Assembly: GCA_025141835.1 (NCBI GenBank)
Contig: CP081102.1
Coordinates: forward strand, 2,232,001 to 2,296,000
Length of the DNA stretch: 64,000 nt
Direction: 5' to 3'
Source of the DNA: Rhodobacteraceae bacterium M385
GTDB lineage: Bacteria > Pseudomonadota > Alphaproteobacteria > Rhodobacterales > Rhodobacteraceae
Shown: piece by piece, positions 1-9,051 of the stretch
Layout of the letters: every line of letters starts with the position of its first letter
How positions within the stretch are numbered: the first letter of the stretch is position 1
Position numbers and translations under genes: made by a program
Notes under the pieces: model-generated
What the model was told of the DNA's origin: nothing
Seen by the model: the letters and a program-made list of their open reading frames with translations, nothing else
Databases searched by the model: none

Positions 1-1
1 C

Positions 2-358
2 AATCCCCACCGCACCTTGTTGAACGATGATACCTTTGCCTACCCGATGGATGCGCTGACCTCCAAGGTTTACCGCGACGCGCTGGATTGGGTCTTGATG
101 CCCGCCCTCAACATCGTGTCCGTCGATGAGGCGGGCGGATTTGCGGCGGATAACGTTCACGAGTTGGAAGACGCAATGACCCACCTTCGTGAATCCAAGG
201 ACCGGTTGCTGTTTCAGGTTGAACTTGTGAAGCGCGAACTCGGCCGCCTGGAGGCGCATACCTACGCGCAGCAAAGCAGGATGCAGCCCGCGCTTTTGGC
301 CGCTGAGCCCGAGCAAGAAGAGTTTCGGACCATGCGTGTGATCCGCGACATGGATTGA
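2..358 (+). CDS. 3' end of an unrecognised protein (5' truncated by window edge)
   Basis: The reading frame is open from the first bases of the window and ends in TGA at 356-358, so the visible part is probably only the C-terminus of a longer protein. A TTG at 17 could start a 113-residue product, but no ribosome binding site can be judged there. The residues are acidic and helical, with a stretch (about residues 45-85 counted from the TTG) that looks amphipathic and could form a coiled coil. I recognise no family. It converges on the YcsI-like gene, leaving only 11 bases between the stop codons. That this is real coding sequence is moderately likely; its function is unknown. Confidence 0.5.
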   Translation, partial: NPHRTLLNDDTFAYPMDALTSKVYRDALDWVLMPALNIVSVDEAGGFAADNVHELEDAMTHLRESKDRLLFQVELVKRELGRLEAHTYAQQSRMQPALLAAEPEQEEFRTMRVIRDMD

Positions 359-369
359 AGGTGGCTTAA

Positions 370-1170
370 CTAAGCTGTGAAAATCGGCGTTTCTGCATCT
401 TCGGCCACATCGGCGATCAGCATGTGACCGGGTGCATGGGTAATGCACAGGGGCAATTTCGCCGTTAGCAACACGTTCTGCGGCGTGACCCCGCAGGCCC
501 AATAGACCGGCACTTCACCGGGCCTGACCTGAACTGCATCGCCGTAGTCAGGGGCCGAAAGATCTTCAATTCCGAGTGCCGCGGGGTCGCCCTTGGCAAT
601 CGGCGCCCCGTGGGCCTGAGGAAAGCGCGCGCTGATTTCAAAGGCTTTTTCCACCAACTCTTCCGGGATTGGGCGCATCGTTACCACCATATTTCCCGTG
701 AAGGGCCCCGCCGGAACAAGCGGAATGTTGGTGCGAAACATCGGCACGTTCACCCCGTCCTCGATATGGCGCACAGGAATACCGGCCCGCAAAAACGCGT
801 TCTCGAAGGTGAACGAACATCCGAGCGCGACGGTCACCATGTCATCACGCCAAAGGTTCTTAATGTTGTTAACTTCCTCGCTCAGCGCCCCGTCGCGGAA
901 CACCCGGTAGCGGGGCACGTCGGTGCGAATGTCGATATCACGGCCGAGGGTTGGCAACATCGGATCACCTGTCTCGCTTACCCCGACGACGGGACAAGGC
1001 TTCGGGTTGCGCTGGCAAAACCGCAAAAAGTCGAGCGCGTGCTCCGCCGGCAAAATCGCCAGATTGCACTGCAACTTCCCCGGCGCCATGCCCGCGGTAT
1101 GGCCGGCAAACGATCCATTCCGGATCGCCGTCCTGATTTGCGTCGCGTCGCTGTGATCGATTGCGGACAT
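370..1170 (-). CDS. YcsI/DUF1445 family protein (putative D-glutamate cyclase / hydro-lyase)
   Basis: A 266-residue protein of the DUF1445 (YcsI) family, annotated in databases as putative hydro-lyase or D-glutamate cyclase. Family hallmarks visible are the N-terminal AGMAPGKLQCNL segment, the VPRYRVFRDG motif, and the central stretch GCSFTFENAFL followed by HIEDGVNVPMFRTN. The C-terminal part contains YWACGVTPQ and THAPGHMLI, also typical. A longer frame reaches back to 1323, but the ATG at 1170 has an AAGGAAGG ribosome binding site eight bases upstream and gives the usual family length. It lies 86 bases downstream of the YhaN-like ATPase on the same strand, so it may share that transcript. 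The biochemical substrate in this organism is not shown by the sequence. Confidence 0.85.
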   Translation of the reverse strand: MSAIDHSDATQIRTAIRNGSFAGHTAGMAPGKLQCNLAILPAEHALDFLRFCQRNPKPCPVVGVSETGDPMLPTLGRDIDIRTDVPRYRVFRDGALSEEVNNIKNLWRDDMVTVALGCSFTFENAFLRAGIPVRHIEDGVNVPMFRTNIPLVPAGPFTGNMVVTMRPIPEELVEKAFEISARFPQAHGAPIAKGDPAALGIEDLSAPDYGDAVQVRPGEVPVYWACGVTPQNVLLTAKLPLCITHAPGHMLIADVAEDAETPIFTA

Positions 1171-1256
1171 TACGGGCCCCTTCCTTGCGTTTTCAAACCT
1201 TCTCATGAACTCCGCGCGGTTGGCAAACCGCGAAAGAATTTCATGCCGCGCAAGCC

Positions 1257-3875
1257 TTAGATCGCGCTGATCGCCACTTCGGGGCGGGTGCCGCCCAATT
1301 CCATGAAGGCCATGGTTCTGCACGTGAAAACGAGGATTTGCTGATCCTGCGCCACACGGGTTAACGCGGTAAACATCTTCACGATCCGAGCGTCATCCGA
1401 GTAGACCAGCGCGTCATCCAGAACGATCGGCATGTGCCGCCCCTGCCCTTGGAACAGCCGCGCGAAGGCCAGCCGCGTCAGGATTGCGATCTGCTCCTGC
1501 GTGCCGCCGGAAAGGTTGTCCAGACGCTCTTCGGTTTCGGCGCGGGTCAGTCCGGTCGGCAGCAAGTTGTCGGTGTCAAACTGCAAGCCAGCCTCATCGT
1601 AAAGGATCGACAAAAGCGGCGCCAACTCCGCCTGCACCGGGCCAAAGTAGGTGTCTCGCGCGGCCGTTCTTTCCGCCTCCAGCGCCTCTTTCAGACGGGT
1701 CAATGCAGCCACTTTTCCATCAAAACGCGCCGCTTGGTCCCGCGCGGCCTCTAGCTGCCCTGCAAGGGTATCGCGTGTTTCCTCAATCCCGGCTTCCGAC
1801 AGAGCGTGGATTTCCGCCGAAAGTGAGGCCACGCGCACCTGCAATTTCTGCACCTGCTCGCGGGCCGCTTGAACCGCGTTTTGCGCCCGGGTGAATTCTG
1901 CCTTCGCAGTGGCCAGATCCGGCGCTCCTGTCCGCAGCGCCTCCAAGGCTTCCGCTTTACCCTCAAGGGCTTGCGCCGACTGCGCGTCCACCCGGATCAG
2001 CTCGGCGCGCTGGCCATCGCGCACGCCCGCGTCACCAGCTGTCACAAGGGCCGCCTCCAGGGCGGCTTGAGCGTTCTGATCGGCGGCTTGGGCGCGAATA
2101 GCGCCCTCTCTCGCGGTGGCATAATTTGCCTCGGCCCGCGCCAAGGCAGCCTGCGCGGCGGCGTCATCGACCTGGGTCTGCGCCAAGGCCTGATCCAAGG
2201 TGTCTTGGTCGGTTAACGGCGTGTCATCGGCGTCTTTTGCGGCAAGTTCAGCGGCGGAAATCTCGGCCCGAAGCGGGTCCGCACCGTTCGGAGCCAAGGT
2301 GCGCAGAATCGTGTCCGCTGTCTCTGCCTCCTGCACCCATTTCGCATGTTTCGCCGCCCGTTCACGCGCTTCCCGCAGGGATGAAACCGCCGCGTGCGAG
2401 AGCATGTCATCGAGCCGCGCCTGCGACCGCGTTAGGGATACCGCCGCCTCTTGCCCGCCGTCAGGCACCTGCAAATGCATCGCCCCAATCCCCGGGAATT
2501 CGATCTTCGTGGAACCCGTCAGCGCAATCACCTCGTCGCCCGGCAAGGGGGCCCCGTCGCGGATCGCCCACGTGTCAGTGGAGTAGTCAAGACGCATCGT
2601 TACGGCCTGCGCCGACACAGCGGCGGCTTGCGTGGCGGCGGCGGAATGGGCCTCTTCCACCTGCGTTAACCATTTTGCTGTCGCCTTTGAGGCAGCCACT
2701 TTGGCCCGCGCTTCATCTCGGGATTTTTGTGCCGTTTCAATCTTTTGCAACTGTGCCAACAAGCCTTCGGCGCGGGCCTTTGCAGCGCGTGCGTCGGCCT
2801 GATTGCGGGCGGCTTCCTGCATGATACGAGCATTGGAGACGGCGGTGGCGGTCGTCTTCTTGGCCTCTTGCGCCGCCCGAACCGCGGTCTCTTGTCGTTG
2901 CGCGTGTTCTTGTGCGGTGGCGCGGGCTTCGGCCGCTTCCGCTGCCGTCGTTTCTGCCCGGGCCACGCGGTCAATCGCGGCAAGGAAATCATCCAGACCC
3001 TTGCGGGCGGCGTCCGCCTCGATCTGGGCCAAACGGTGATCTTGCGCGGCGCGTTCCACTTGCCCGGCGTGGGCACGCGCCTCGGCCAGCGCCGCTTCCG
3101 CCTTGGTCAAACTTGCGGCTCTGTTTGCGCGCGCCTCGGGTTGATCCAATTGCGCCAACGTCACTTCTGCCTGTCTGCGGTCTGTCAGCGCCTGAGACAG
3201 CTTGGCGATCTGCGCGTCGAGCGTACTTAACTCGCCTTCCATCTCGGTGATTTCCGAGTTCAGCGCCCGCCATTGCCCCGTAGGCTTGCCCGTCGCCGTG
3301 ACCAGAGGTTTCAACTCCTCCGCCACGCGCTTCATCACCCGGTCCATGCGGCGACCGCCGGTCATCGCGTCAATCTCTCCGCTCACGGAGGAAAGCAAAT
3401 CGCGTCGCGTTTCCAACTGCTTAGCTGTTTCGTCCTTGGTGTCCGCGTCCAACCCTATCGCCCCTTGGCGCACCCACAGCAACCCTGCCGGGCCGTTCTT
3501 GTCTGATCCCAATGCTGTCGCGATCCAGCGTTCGGCCTCATCATCCTGAGCGATCAGGGCGCCGCTTGGTTGGCGCAGAATGCGGGCGGATTTGCGTTGC
3601 AGGAACGACTTCTCAACCCGGAAAAGGCCCGCGTCTGTTTCGATCTCAGCGGCGATTTCTACCGCCCCTTTAGCGTAGGGTTGCAAGCTTTTGACCGGCT
3701 TCGCGGCAGAGCTGTATTTTTCGAAAAACAGGGCGTGAAGGGCGTCGAAAAAGGTCGATTTGCCGAATTCATTGGCCTCGGAAACCACGGTGATCCCGTC
3801 GCCGATCCCGGTGATCTCGGCGCGTTTACCGGCGAACTTTCGCACATTGCTGAGGGTGAGAGAGCGCAGACGCAT
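1257..3875 (-). CDS. SbcC/YhaN-like AAA ATPase with long coiled coil
   Basis: An 872-residue SMC/Rad50-like ATPase, probably the ATPase partner of the adjacent nuclease in DNA end or hairpin processing. The N-terminal half-nucleotide-binding domain carries a Walker A-like motif EANEFGKST around residues 33-41. The middle, roughly residues 170-730, is very rich in A, E, Q and R and reads as coiled coil. The C-terminus has the ABC signature LSGGTQEQ and a Walker B PIVLDDAL. The ATG at 3875 follows the nuclease stop by a single base, so the pair is translationally coupled. The open frame extends further upstream, but only inside the nuclease gene. YhaN of Bacillus is the closest architectural match I know; classical SbcC is longer. 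Confidence 0.85.
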   Translation of the reverse strand: MRLRSLTLSNVRKFAGKRAEITGIGDGITVVSEANEFGKSTFFDALHALFFEKYSSAAKPVKSLQPYAKGAVEIAAEIETDAGLFRVEKSFLQRKSARILRQPSGALIAQDDEAERWIATALGSDKNGPAGLLWVRQGAIGLDADTKDETAKQLETRRDLLSSVSGEIDAMTGGRRMDRVMKRVAEELKPLVTATGKPTGQWRALNSEITEMEGELSTLDAQIAKLSQALTDRRQAEVTLAQLDQPEARANRAASLTKAEAALAEARAHAGQVERAAQDHRLAQIEADAARKGLDDFLAAIDRVARAETTAAEAAEARATAQEHAQRQETAVRAAQEAKKTTATAVSNARIMQEAARNQADARAAKARAEGLLAQLQKIETAQKSRDEARAKVAASKATAKWLTQVEEAHSAAATQAAAVSAQAVTMRLDYSTDTWAIRDGAPLPGDEVIALTGSTKIEFPGIGAMHLQVPDGGQEAAVSLTRSQARLDDMLSHAAVSSLREARERAAKHAKWVQEAETADTILRTLAPNGADPLRAEISAAELAAKDADDTPLTDQDTLDQALAQTQVDDAAAQAALARAEANYATAREGAIRAQAADQNAQAALEAALVTAGDAGVRDGQRAELIRVDAQSAQALEGKAEALEALRTGAPDLATAKAEFTRAQNAVQAAREQVQKLQVRVASLSAEIHALSEAGIEETRDTLAGQLEAARDQAARFDGKVAALTRLKEALEAERTAARDTYFGPVQAELAPLLSILYDEAGLQFDTDNLLPTGLTRAETEERLDNLSGGTQEQIAILTRLAFARLFQGQGRHMPIVLDDALVYSDDARIVKMFTALTRVAQDQQILVFTCRTMAFMELGGTRPEVAISAI

Positions 3876-3876
3876 G

Positions 3877-4968
3877 TCAGGCCTCCAGCGCGTAGGAAAA
3901 CAGATACGACAAGGCGGCACGCGCGGTGGCGCGGTCCTCCGGGGACAGCGCGTCGTCTTCCGCCTCTGCCACCAAAGTATCGGCGGCGGCCCGCAACGCA
4001 CCGTGACGGTCGATTTGATCCAAATCCGAGGTGTCGTGGATCATTCCCAACGCATCAAGGTGCGCCTCCATCCACAGGAAATCCGGTGTGGCATGGGCGA
4101 TGTCCGCTTCCATCCGCTGGCGCAGGGCCGGACGGGCGCGCCCGGTAAGGGTTAACGACATTAACGTATGGGCGCGTCCCTCTTCCGGCAGGGTTAGGGA
4201 CGTTTCTTCTCCGGTCAGCTCAACCTCGGCCTTTTGCCAAATCAGCCGTGCTGTTGGTTGTGGTGTGACCCGCGTATTTTGCCCTTCCACCTCCACCAAT
4301 AGCGCGGAAGGCGTCGTTTCATGCTTGAAGCTATCGGCCTCGGGCGCACCGGAATACCATGTTCTCTCAGACACTTGCAGTTGCCCATGCCAATCCCCAA
4401 GCCCCAGATAGGCCAGCCCCGCATCCCGCGCCCGATCCGCCGACAAGACAGAGGCGCCGCCGTCCTCGGACGAAAAACCCCGGATGGAGCCATGGGCCAG
4501 CCCGATGCGCAGGGCGTCACCGGTTTCGGCACTGTCGAACCATTCGGTCAGATCGCGGCCCGGGTGCCGTTCCGTCGGGGGGGCCGGAAGCAGGGTGACG
4601 GTTTCCGACAGGGCGACAGGCTCGGGGCGCAGCAACGCCGTGACATTGGGCGGCGCATCAGCGGTGAAGGTGCGCCAAAGCTCGGTCGCGTTGGCGTGGT
4701 CGTGGTTGCCGGGCAAAAACAACCACGAGATATCGCGGGCCGCCCCCATGGCGTTCAACGCATCGCGGATGGCTTTGGGCGTCGGGGTCATCTTGTCGAA
4801 GGTGTCACCGGCCAGAAGCACGTGTTGCGCACCGGACGCACGGGCGCGTTCGGCCAAGGTCGTCAGCGCCTCTAGCCGCGCCTGGCGCAGGCGCACGCGC
4901 ACGTCTTCGGGGAAGGTGCCGAAGGACTTATCGAGGTGCAGGTCAGAGGAGTGGATGAACCGAAACAT
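3877..4968 (-). CDS. SbcD/YhaO-like metallophosphoesterase (DNA repair exonuclease)
   Basis: A 363-residue calcineurin-like phosphoesterase of the Mre11/SbcD/YhaO type. The metal-binding motifs appear in canonical order: DLH near residue 9, GDTFD near 53, GNHDH near 88, AHGSIRG near 158 and GDWHG near 192. The region after about residue 250 would be the capping domain. It is followed by its SMC-like partner at one-base spacing and preceded by the sugar kinase stop by nine bases, so it sits in one operon. A TTG directly before the ATG is also in frame; the ATG at 4968 is preferred because TAAGGCAGC sits upstream at ordinary spacing. The family is known for manganese-dependent nuclease activity; activity here is inferred. 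Confidence 0.87.
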   Translation of the reverse strand: MFRFIHSSDLHLDKSFGTFPEDVRVRLRQARLEALTTLAERARASGAQHVLLAGDTFDKMTPTPKAIRDALNAMGAARDISWLFLPGNHDHANATELWRTFTADAPPNVTALLRPEPVALSETVTLLPAPPTERHPGRDLTEWFDSAETGDALRIGLAHGSIRGFSSEDGGASVLSADRARDAGLAYLGLGDWHGQLQVSERTWYSGAPEADSFKHETTPSALLVEVEGQNTRVTPQPTARLIWQKAEVELTGEETSLTLPEEGRAHTLMSLTLTGRARPALRQRMEADIAHATPDFLWMEAHLDALGMIHDTSDLDQIDRHGALRAAADTLVAEAEDDALSPEDRATARAALSYLFSYALEA

Positions 4969-4977
4969 CAAGCTGCC

Positions 4978-5877
4978 TTAGCTCACCCCGTCCACCAACG
5001 CGCCGCGCGATTGGATGATCTTGGCCGAGACCTTGCATGCCGCCGCCACTGCATCCGCTGGCGTGTTGCCCGCAATCAAGCTGGCCAGAAAGCCCGCGTT
5101 GAAGCCGTCTCCTGCTGCCGTGGTATCCACCAATTGCGCCACCGGGTCGGGGTTGTGGGTGCCGACCTCTCCGCCACAGGAATACTGGACCTCTCCGCTG
5201 CCATTCTTGACTACAACGCTGGTCGCGCCTGCCGACAGGTAGCGGGCCACGGTGGCTTTGGGGTCCGCGTCACCGAATTGCGCGGCCTCTTCATCGAAGG
5301 ACGGCAGGATGATTTCCGAGCTGAGCGCCGCCTCCATGATCGCGGCCCGCATGTCTTCGGGGGCGTCCCAAAGGTGGGGGCGGATGTTGGGATCAAAGGC
5401 CACCAACGCCCCGTCTGCCTGCGCTTCCGAGATCGCGTCAAACAGCACTTCGCGTTCCTCTTCCGTCAAAATGGCCAAGGTGATGCCGCTGAAAAACACG
5501 ATATCGGCCCCTTGAAGCGCCTTGGTCAAAACGGCCTCGTCCTTGGCCAAGGTCCGCGCCGCAGAGGTATCGCGCCAATAGTGGAACGCGCGTTCGCCGT
5601 CGGTCAGCTCGATCTGGTAAAGCCCCATGCCAAGCTTGGGATGTCGCGCGATATGTTGCGTGCCCACCCCCGCTTTCGCCGCGAAATCCACGAATTCATC
5701 GGAGATGCTATCACTGCCCACGGACGTCAGGAAATCCACCTGCCACCCCGGCGCAAGCTGCGCCAGATACCAAGCAGTATTGAAGGTGTCGCCCGCAAAG
5801 GAACGCTCAAAGGTCGCGTCCACCTCGCCCGGGGCCATCTCCACCATACATTCGCCAATGGACACAACGCGCGTCAT
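4978..5877 (-). CDS. kdgK: PfkB-family sugar kinase, 2-keto-3-deoxygluconate kinase type
   Basis: A 299-residue ribokinase-fold kinase. The N-terminal segment GECMVEMAP is typical of 2-keto-3-deoxygluconate kinases, and the catalytic PfkB signature near the C-terminus reads DTTAAGDGFNAGF, with the base aspartate in AAGD. The expected reaction is ATP-dependent phosphorylation of 2-keto-3-deoxygluconate to KDPG, feeding the Entner-Doudoroff pathway in the cytoplasm. No other uronate or Entner-Doudoroff gene lies beside it; its downstream neighbours are the SbcCD-like pair. A TTG start 27 bases upstream lacks a ribosome binding site, so ATG 5877 is used, although its own site is weak. Other PfkB substrates cannot be excluded. 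Confidence 0.8.
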   Translation of the reverse strand: MTRVVSIGECMVEMAPGEVDATFERSFAGDTFNTAWYLAQLAPGWQVDFLTSVGSDSISDEFVDFAAKAGVGTQHIARHPKLGMGLYQIELTDGERAFHYWRDTSAARTLAKDEAVLTKALQGADIVFFSGITLAILTEEEREVLFDAISEAQADGALVAFDPNIRPHLWDAPEDMRAAIMEAALSSEIILPSFDEEAAQFGDADPKATVARYLSAGATSVVVKNGSGEVQYSCGGEVGTHNPDPVAQLVDTTAAGDGFNAGFLASLIAGNTPADAVAAACKVSAKIIQSRGALVDGVS

Positions 5878-6141
5878 AAGATCGCCTGTTGCAAGGTGCG
5901 GCAAAGGGAAAGGGGGTGGCCCATGGTCGTCTCCAGCTGGTCATGCATATGGGGCAGATTGCGCAAAAGCCACGGGAATGACCAGTAGCGATCTGGCTTA
6001 GGGAGTGATTGCCGGGATGGCCCCTACCGATTGCCCGACAAAGAGGCGCCCTGCCCCCTTCCGTCGCCGCGCCGGTCAGCCCGCCGAATTGGTTAACACG
6101 ACGGGCCCTGCCCTGGCGGAGATCTCTCGCCGCAGCCGGTC

Positions 6142-7593
6142 TCAGATCGGGAAGTGCAGCGGGCCATCTTGGATCGTGACCCACCGTAGGTCCGTAAACT
6201 CTGCAATTCCCCAAGTACCACCAAACCTGCCAAAGCCGGAGGCCTTCACGCCACCGAAGGGCATCTGCGCCTCATCGTGGACGGTGGGGCCGTTGACATG
6301 GCAGATCCCTGCCTCAATCCGCCGAGCCACGTTCAACGCCTTGGCCGTGTCGCGACTGAACACGGCGGAGGCGAGGCCAAAGTCGCTTTCGTTCGCGATC
6401 CGCACCGCCTCGTCAATCGAGGCAGCTCGGATGATGGCAGCAACCGGGCCGAAGCTTTCCTCGGTATAGATGCGCATATCCGGGGTGACTTCATCGAGTG
6501 CCGCGGCATCGAGCATCGGCCCCACGCCGCCACCTCCGGCGATCAGCTTTGCGCCCTTGTCCACGGCATCGGCCACAAGGCTGTTGACCCGGTCGGCGGC
6601 TGCCTGAGAGATCAGCGCGCCCAAAGGCGTATTCCCCTGTTGCGGGTCACCCGCCGTAAGCGTCGCAACCTTCTTTGCGAAGGCCTCGACAAAGGCGTCA
6701 CCGATGTCACCGACGGTGATGATCCGTTCGGTGGACATACAAATTTGACCTTGGTTCATATAGGCACCGAAAGCCGCGGCGGATACGGCGGCGTCAATGT
6801 CGGCATCTTCCAGAATCAGCATCGGGGCCTTTCCACCCAACTCCAGGAGCGCCGGTTTTAGGTATCGCCCTGCCAACTCGCCAATGGCGCGCCCGACCCG
6901 GGTGGAGCCGGTGAAATTCACGCGCCGGACCGCAGGGTTGGCGATAAGGGACTCCACCAATTGCGGCGCGTCCTTTGGATCGTTGGAGATCGCGTTCAGC
7001 ACACCGGGCGGGAAACCTGCCTCGGCCACCGCCTCGATAATCAGCGCATGGGTCCGGGGACAGAGTTCAGAGGTTTTCATGACAATCGTATTGCCACAGG
7101 CCAGAGGCGTGGCGATGGAGCGGACGCCCAAGATCACCGGCGCATTCCAAGGGGCAATGGCCAGCACCACGCCCGCCGCCTGACGCATCGCCATAGCGGT
7201 AGAGCCGGGGCGGTTGGAGGGGATAATCTCTCCGTGGATTTGGGTGGTCAGGGCCGCCGCCTCCACCAGCATATCGGCGGCGAGCATCACATTAAAACGC
7301 GCCCAGGCTTCGGTTGCGCCAATTTCCTCTTTCATCGCTTGCACGATGTCATCGCCACGCGCCTTCAGGTTTTCGGCCGCACTCAATAGCTTGGCGCGCC
7401 GCTCTCCCGGTCCGGTGGCGGACCAAGCGGGAAAGGCACGGGCCGCCGCATCGACCGCCCGACGGCCATCCTCAAGCGAAGCAGCCCCAGCCCGCGTTAC
7501 ATCTTCCCCCGTGATCGGATTTTCTCGGGTGAAACTGCGGTCATCTTCGGCGGAGACATAGGCACCATTAATGAAGAGGTCCAAGGTTTGCAT
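6142..7593 (-). CDS. NAD(P)-dependent aldehyde dehydrogenase, salicylaldehyde/vanillin dehydrogenase-like
   Basis: A full-length (483 residues) aldehyde dehydrogenase. Catalytic residues are visible: the Asn in APWNAP, the general base Glu in LELGGKAP and the nucleophile Cys in MNQGQICMSTER. That last motif, and the early DLFINGAY start, resemble the salicylaldehyde/vanillin/benzaldehyde dehydrogenase group, which oxidises aromatic aldehydes to acids. It is the last gene of an ABC importer operon, 17 bases after livF, with a good AGGAAG ribosome binding site. The context suggests the imported compound is or yields an aldehyde; the aromatic specificity is inference from family resemblance only. 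Confidence 0.88.
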   Translation of the reverse strand: MQTLDLFINGAYVSAEDDRSFTRENPITGEDVTRAGAASLEDGRRAVDAAARAFPAWSATGPGERRAKLLSAAENLKARGDDIVQAMKEEIGATEAWARFNVMLAADMLVEAAALTTQIHGEIIPSNRPGSTAMAMRQAAGVVLAIAPWNAPVILGVRSIATPLACGNTIVMKTSELCPRTHALIIEAVAEAGFPPGVLNAISNDPKDAPQLVESLIANPAVRRVNFTGSTRVGRAIGELAGRYLKPALLELGGKAPMLILEDADIDAAVSAAAFGAYMNQGQICMSTERIITVGDIGDAFVEAFAKKVATLTAGDPQQGNTPLGALISQAAADRVNSLVADAVDKGAKLIAGGGGVGPMLDAAALDEVTPDMRIYTEESFGPVAAIIRAASIDEAVRIANESDFGLASAVFSRDTAKALNVARRIEAGICHVNGPTVHDEAQMPFGGVKASGFGRFGGTWGIAEFTDLRWVTIQDGPLHFPI

Positions 7594-7610
7594 TTTTGTC
7601 TTCCTTTGAT

Positions 7611-8327
7611 TTAGCTTGCGGCGCTGCCGCCAAGAAATGTGCTGATGACGGCGGGATCATTGCGCAGCTCAGCCGCCCGGCCCGACCCGGTGACCCGCCC
7701 CGCTTCAAGCAGGTAGGCCCGGTCTGCCAGTGCCAAAGTGGCAGCGGCGTTCTGTTCGACAATCACGATCGTCAGGCCGTTTTCCCGAATGCGCCCCAGA
7801 GCCGCAAAAACCTCTTGCGACACAATCGGGGCGAGCCCCAAAGACGGCTCGTCCAGCAATAGCAGATCGGGCGCGGACATCAGCGCACGGGCAATGGCCA
7901 CCATCTGTTGCTCGCCCCCGGACATGGTGCCGACGGCCTGCTGCTGGCGTTCTGCCAGTTTCGGAAACAACTCAAACGCCAATTCCTTCTGCACTCGGGC
8001 GTTGGCACGGGCGCGGGCAGGATGGGCGCCAAGGGCCAGATTGTCCGCAACGCTCATGGCCGGAAAGACGCCCCGCCCTTCTGGGACCATGGCGATGCCC
8101 ATTTCAACGAACGCGTGTTGGGGCGGCAACAGAAGGTCAGCGCCCTCATATCGGATATGGCCGCTATGGGGCCTGACGCGCCCCCCCAAGGCACTGAGCA
8201 ACGAGGATTTCCCTGCCCCATTGGCGCCGAGGATGGCCACCATTTCACCCTGCGCCACGTCAAGCGAAGCCCCTTCAAGCGCGGTGTGCATCCCATAGCG
8301 GATGCTCAGATCACGGACCTCAAGCAT
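7611..8327 (-). CDS. livF: Branched-chain amino acid-type ABC importer, ATPase LivF
   Basis: A 238-residue ABC ATPase of the HAAT (branched-chain amino acid) family. Walker A is GANGAGKS at residues 34-41, the signature is MSGGEQ at 135-140 and Walker B is LLLLDE at 155-160. The VPEGRGVFP segment is typical of LivF. Its ATG lies inside the end of livG (8-base overlap), giving tight coupling. It would energise transport by the LivH/LivM permeases at the inner membrane. Because the binding protein and aldehyde dehydrogenase partner are unlike amino acid operons, the true substrate is probably not leucine or valine. Confidence 0.92.
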   Translation of the reverse strand: MLEVRDLSIRYGMHTALEGASLDVAQGEMVAILGANGAGKSSLLSALGGRVRPHSGHIRYEGADLLLPPQHAFVEMGIAMVPEGRGVFPAMSVADNLALGAHPARARANARVQKELAFELFPKLAERQQQAVGTMSGGEQQMVAIARALMSAPDLLLLDEPSLGLAPIVSQEVFAALGRIRENGLTIVIVEQNAAATLALADRAYLLEAGRVTGSGRAAELRNDPAVISTFLGGSAAS

Positions 8328-9051
8328 GTTCCTCGACCCTTCCTAAATAGGCGGCAATGACCTCGGGATCGGAAAGCACTGCATCGGTGGGTCCATCGGC
8401 GATCAGACTGCCAGAGTTCATCACAATAGAGCGCGGACACAGGGCGCGGACGGCGGGCATGATGTGTTCCACCATCAAGATTGTCAGCCCCGAAGCCGTC
8501 AGGCTACGGATCAGTTCGATCCCCTCCAAAAGCTCGGTCGGGTTCAGACCGGCCAGCCATTCGTCCAAAAGTAACAACTGCGGCTCGGAGGCCAATGCGC
8601 GGGCAAGTTCCAAGCGCTTCTGGTCAATATAGGTTAGATCCCCGGCAGGCAGATGGGCGCGGTCCGCCAGCCCCACTTTTTCAAGGGTGCGCTCTGCCTT
8701 GGCCTGCGCCTCGCGGCCCCAAAGGCTTGGCCCGCCAAACACCGCAGGGATCATGACGTTCTCCTGCAAGGTCAAAGAGGGCAGAATGCGCACTAGCTGG
8801 AAAGTTCGGGCCACACCTGCGCGGGCAATCACATCAGGGCGACGGCCCGACAAGACGACAGCGCCGAAGGCAATGCGCCCGCTGGTCGGTGGCAAAGCCC
8901 CCGAAATCAGGTTGATCAGCGTTGTCTTGCCAGAGCCATTGGGCCCCAAAAGGCCCGCAATCTCGCCCTCTGCCAGTTCAAACGAGACCGCGTTCACGGC
9001 CTTCAGCCCGCCAAAGGTCTTGGTAACATTGTCAATCGCAAGGATACTCAT
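8320..9051 (-). CDS. livG: Branched-chain amino acid-type ABC importer, ATPase LivG (degenerate signature)
   Basis: A 243-residue ABC ATPase. Walker A is normal (GPNGSGKT, residues 36-43) and Walker B is LLLLDE. The region that should hold the LSGGQ-type signature reads LTYIDQKRLELARAL, without the conserved glycines, and the D-loop side has DEW where DEP is usual. This divergence is familiar in some HAAT importers and suggests one of the two ATP sites of the LivF/LivG heterodimer is altered. The ATG at 9051 overlaps the livM stop as ATGA; an upstream GTG at 9066 is less likely. Confidence 0.9.
   Translation of the reverse strand: MSILAIDNVTKTFGGLKAVNAVSFELAEGEIAGLLGPNGSGKTTLINLISGALPPTSGRIAFGAVVLSGRRPDVIARAGVARTFQLVRILPSLTLQENVMIPAVFGGPSLWGREAQAKAERTLEKVGLADRAHLPAGDLTYIDQKRLELARALASEPQLLLLDEWLAGLNPTELLEGIELIRSLTASGLTILMVEHIMPAVRALCPRSIVMNSGSLIADGPTDAVLSDPEVIAAYLGRVEEHA

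Noticed and set aside
4936..5988. 350-codon plus-strand frame opposite the sugar kinase
   Set aside because: Antisense shadow of the kinase gene; no ribosome binding site and no recognisable motif.
5807..6214. 135-codon minus-strand frame in the gap between aldehyde dehydrogenase and kinase
   Set aside because: Overlaps the 3' end of the dehydrogenase in another frame and the kinase start, with arginine-rich shadow composition and no ribosome binding site.
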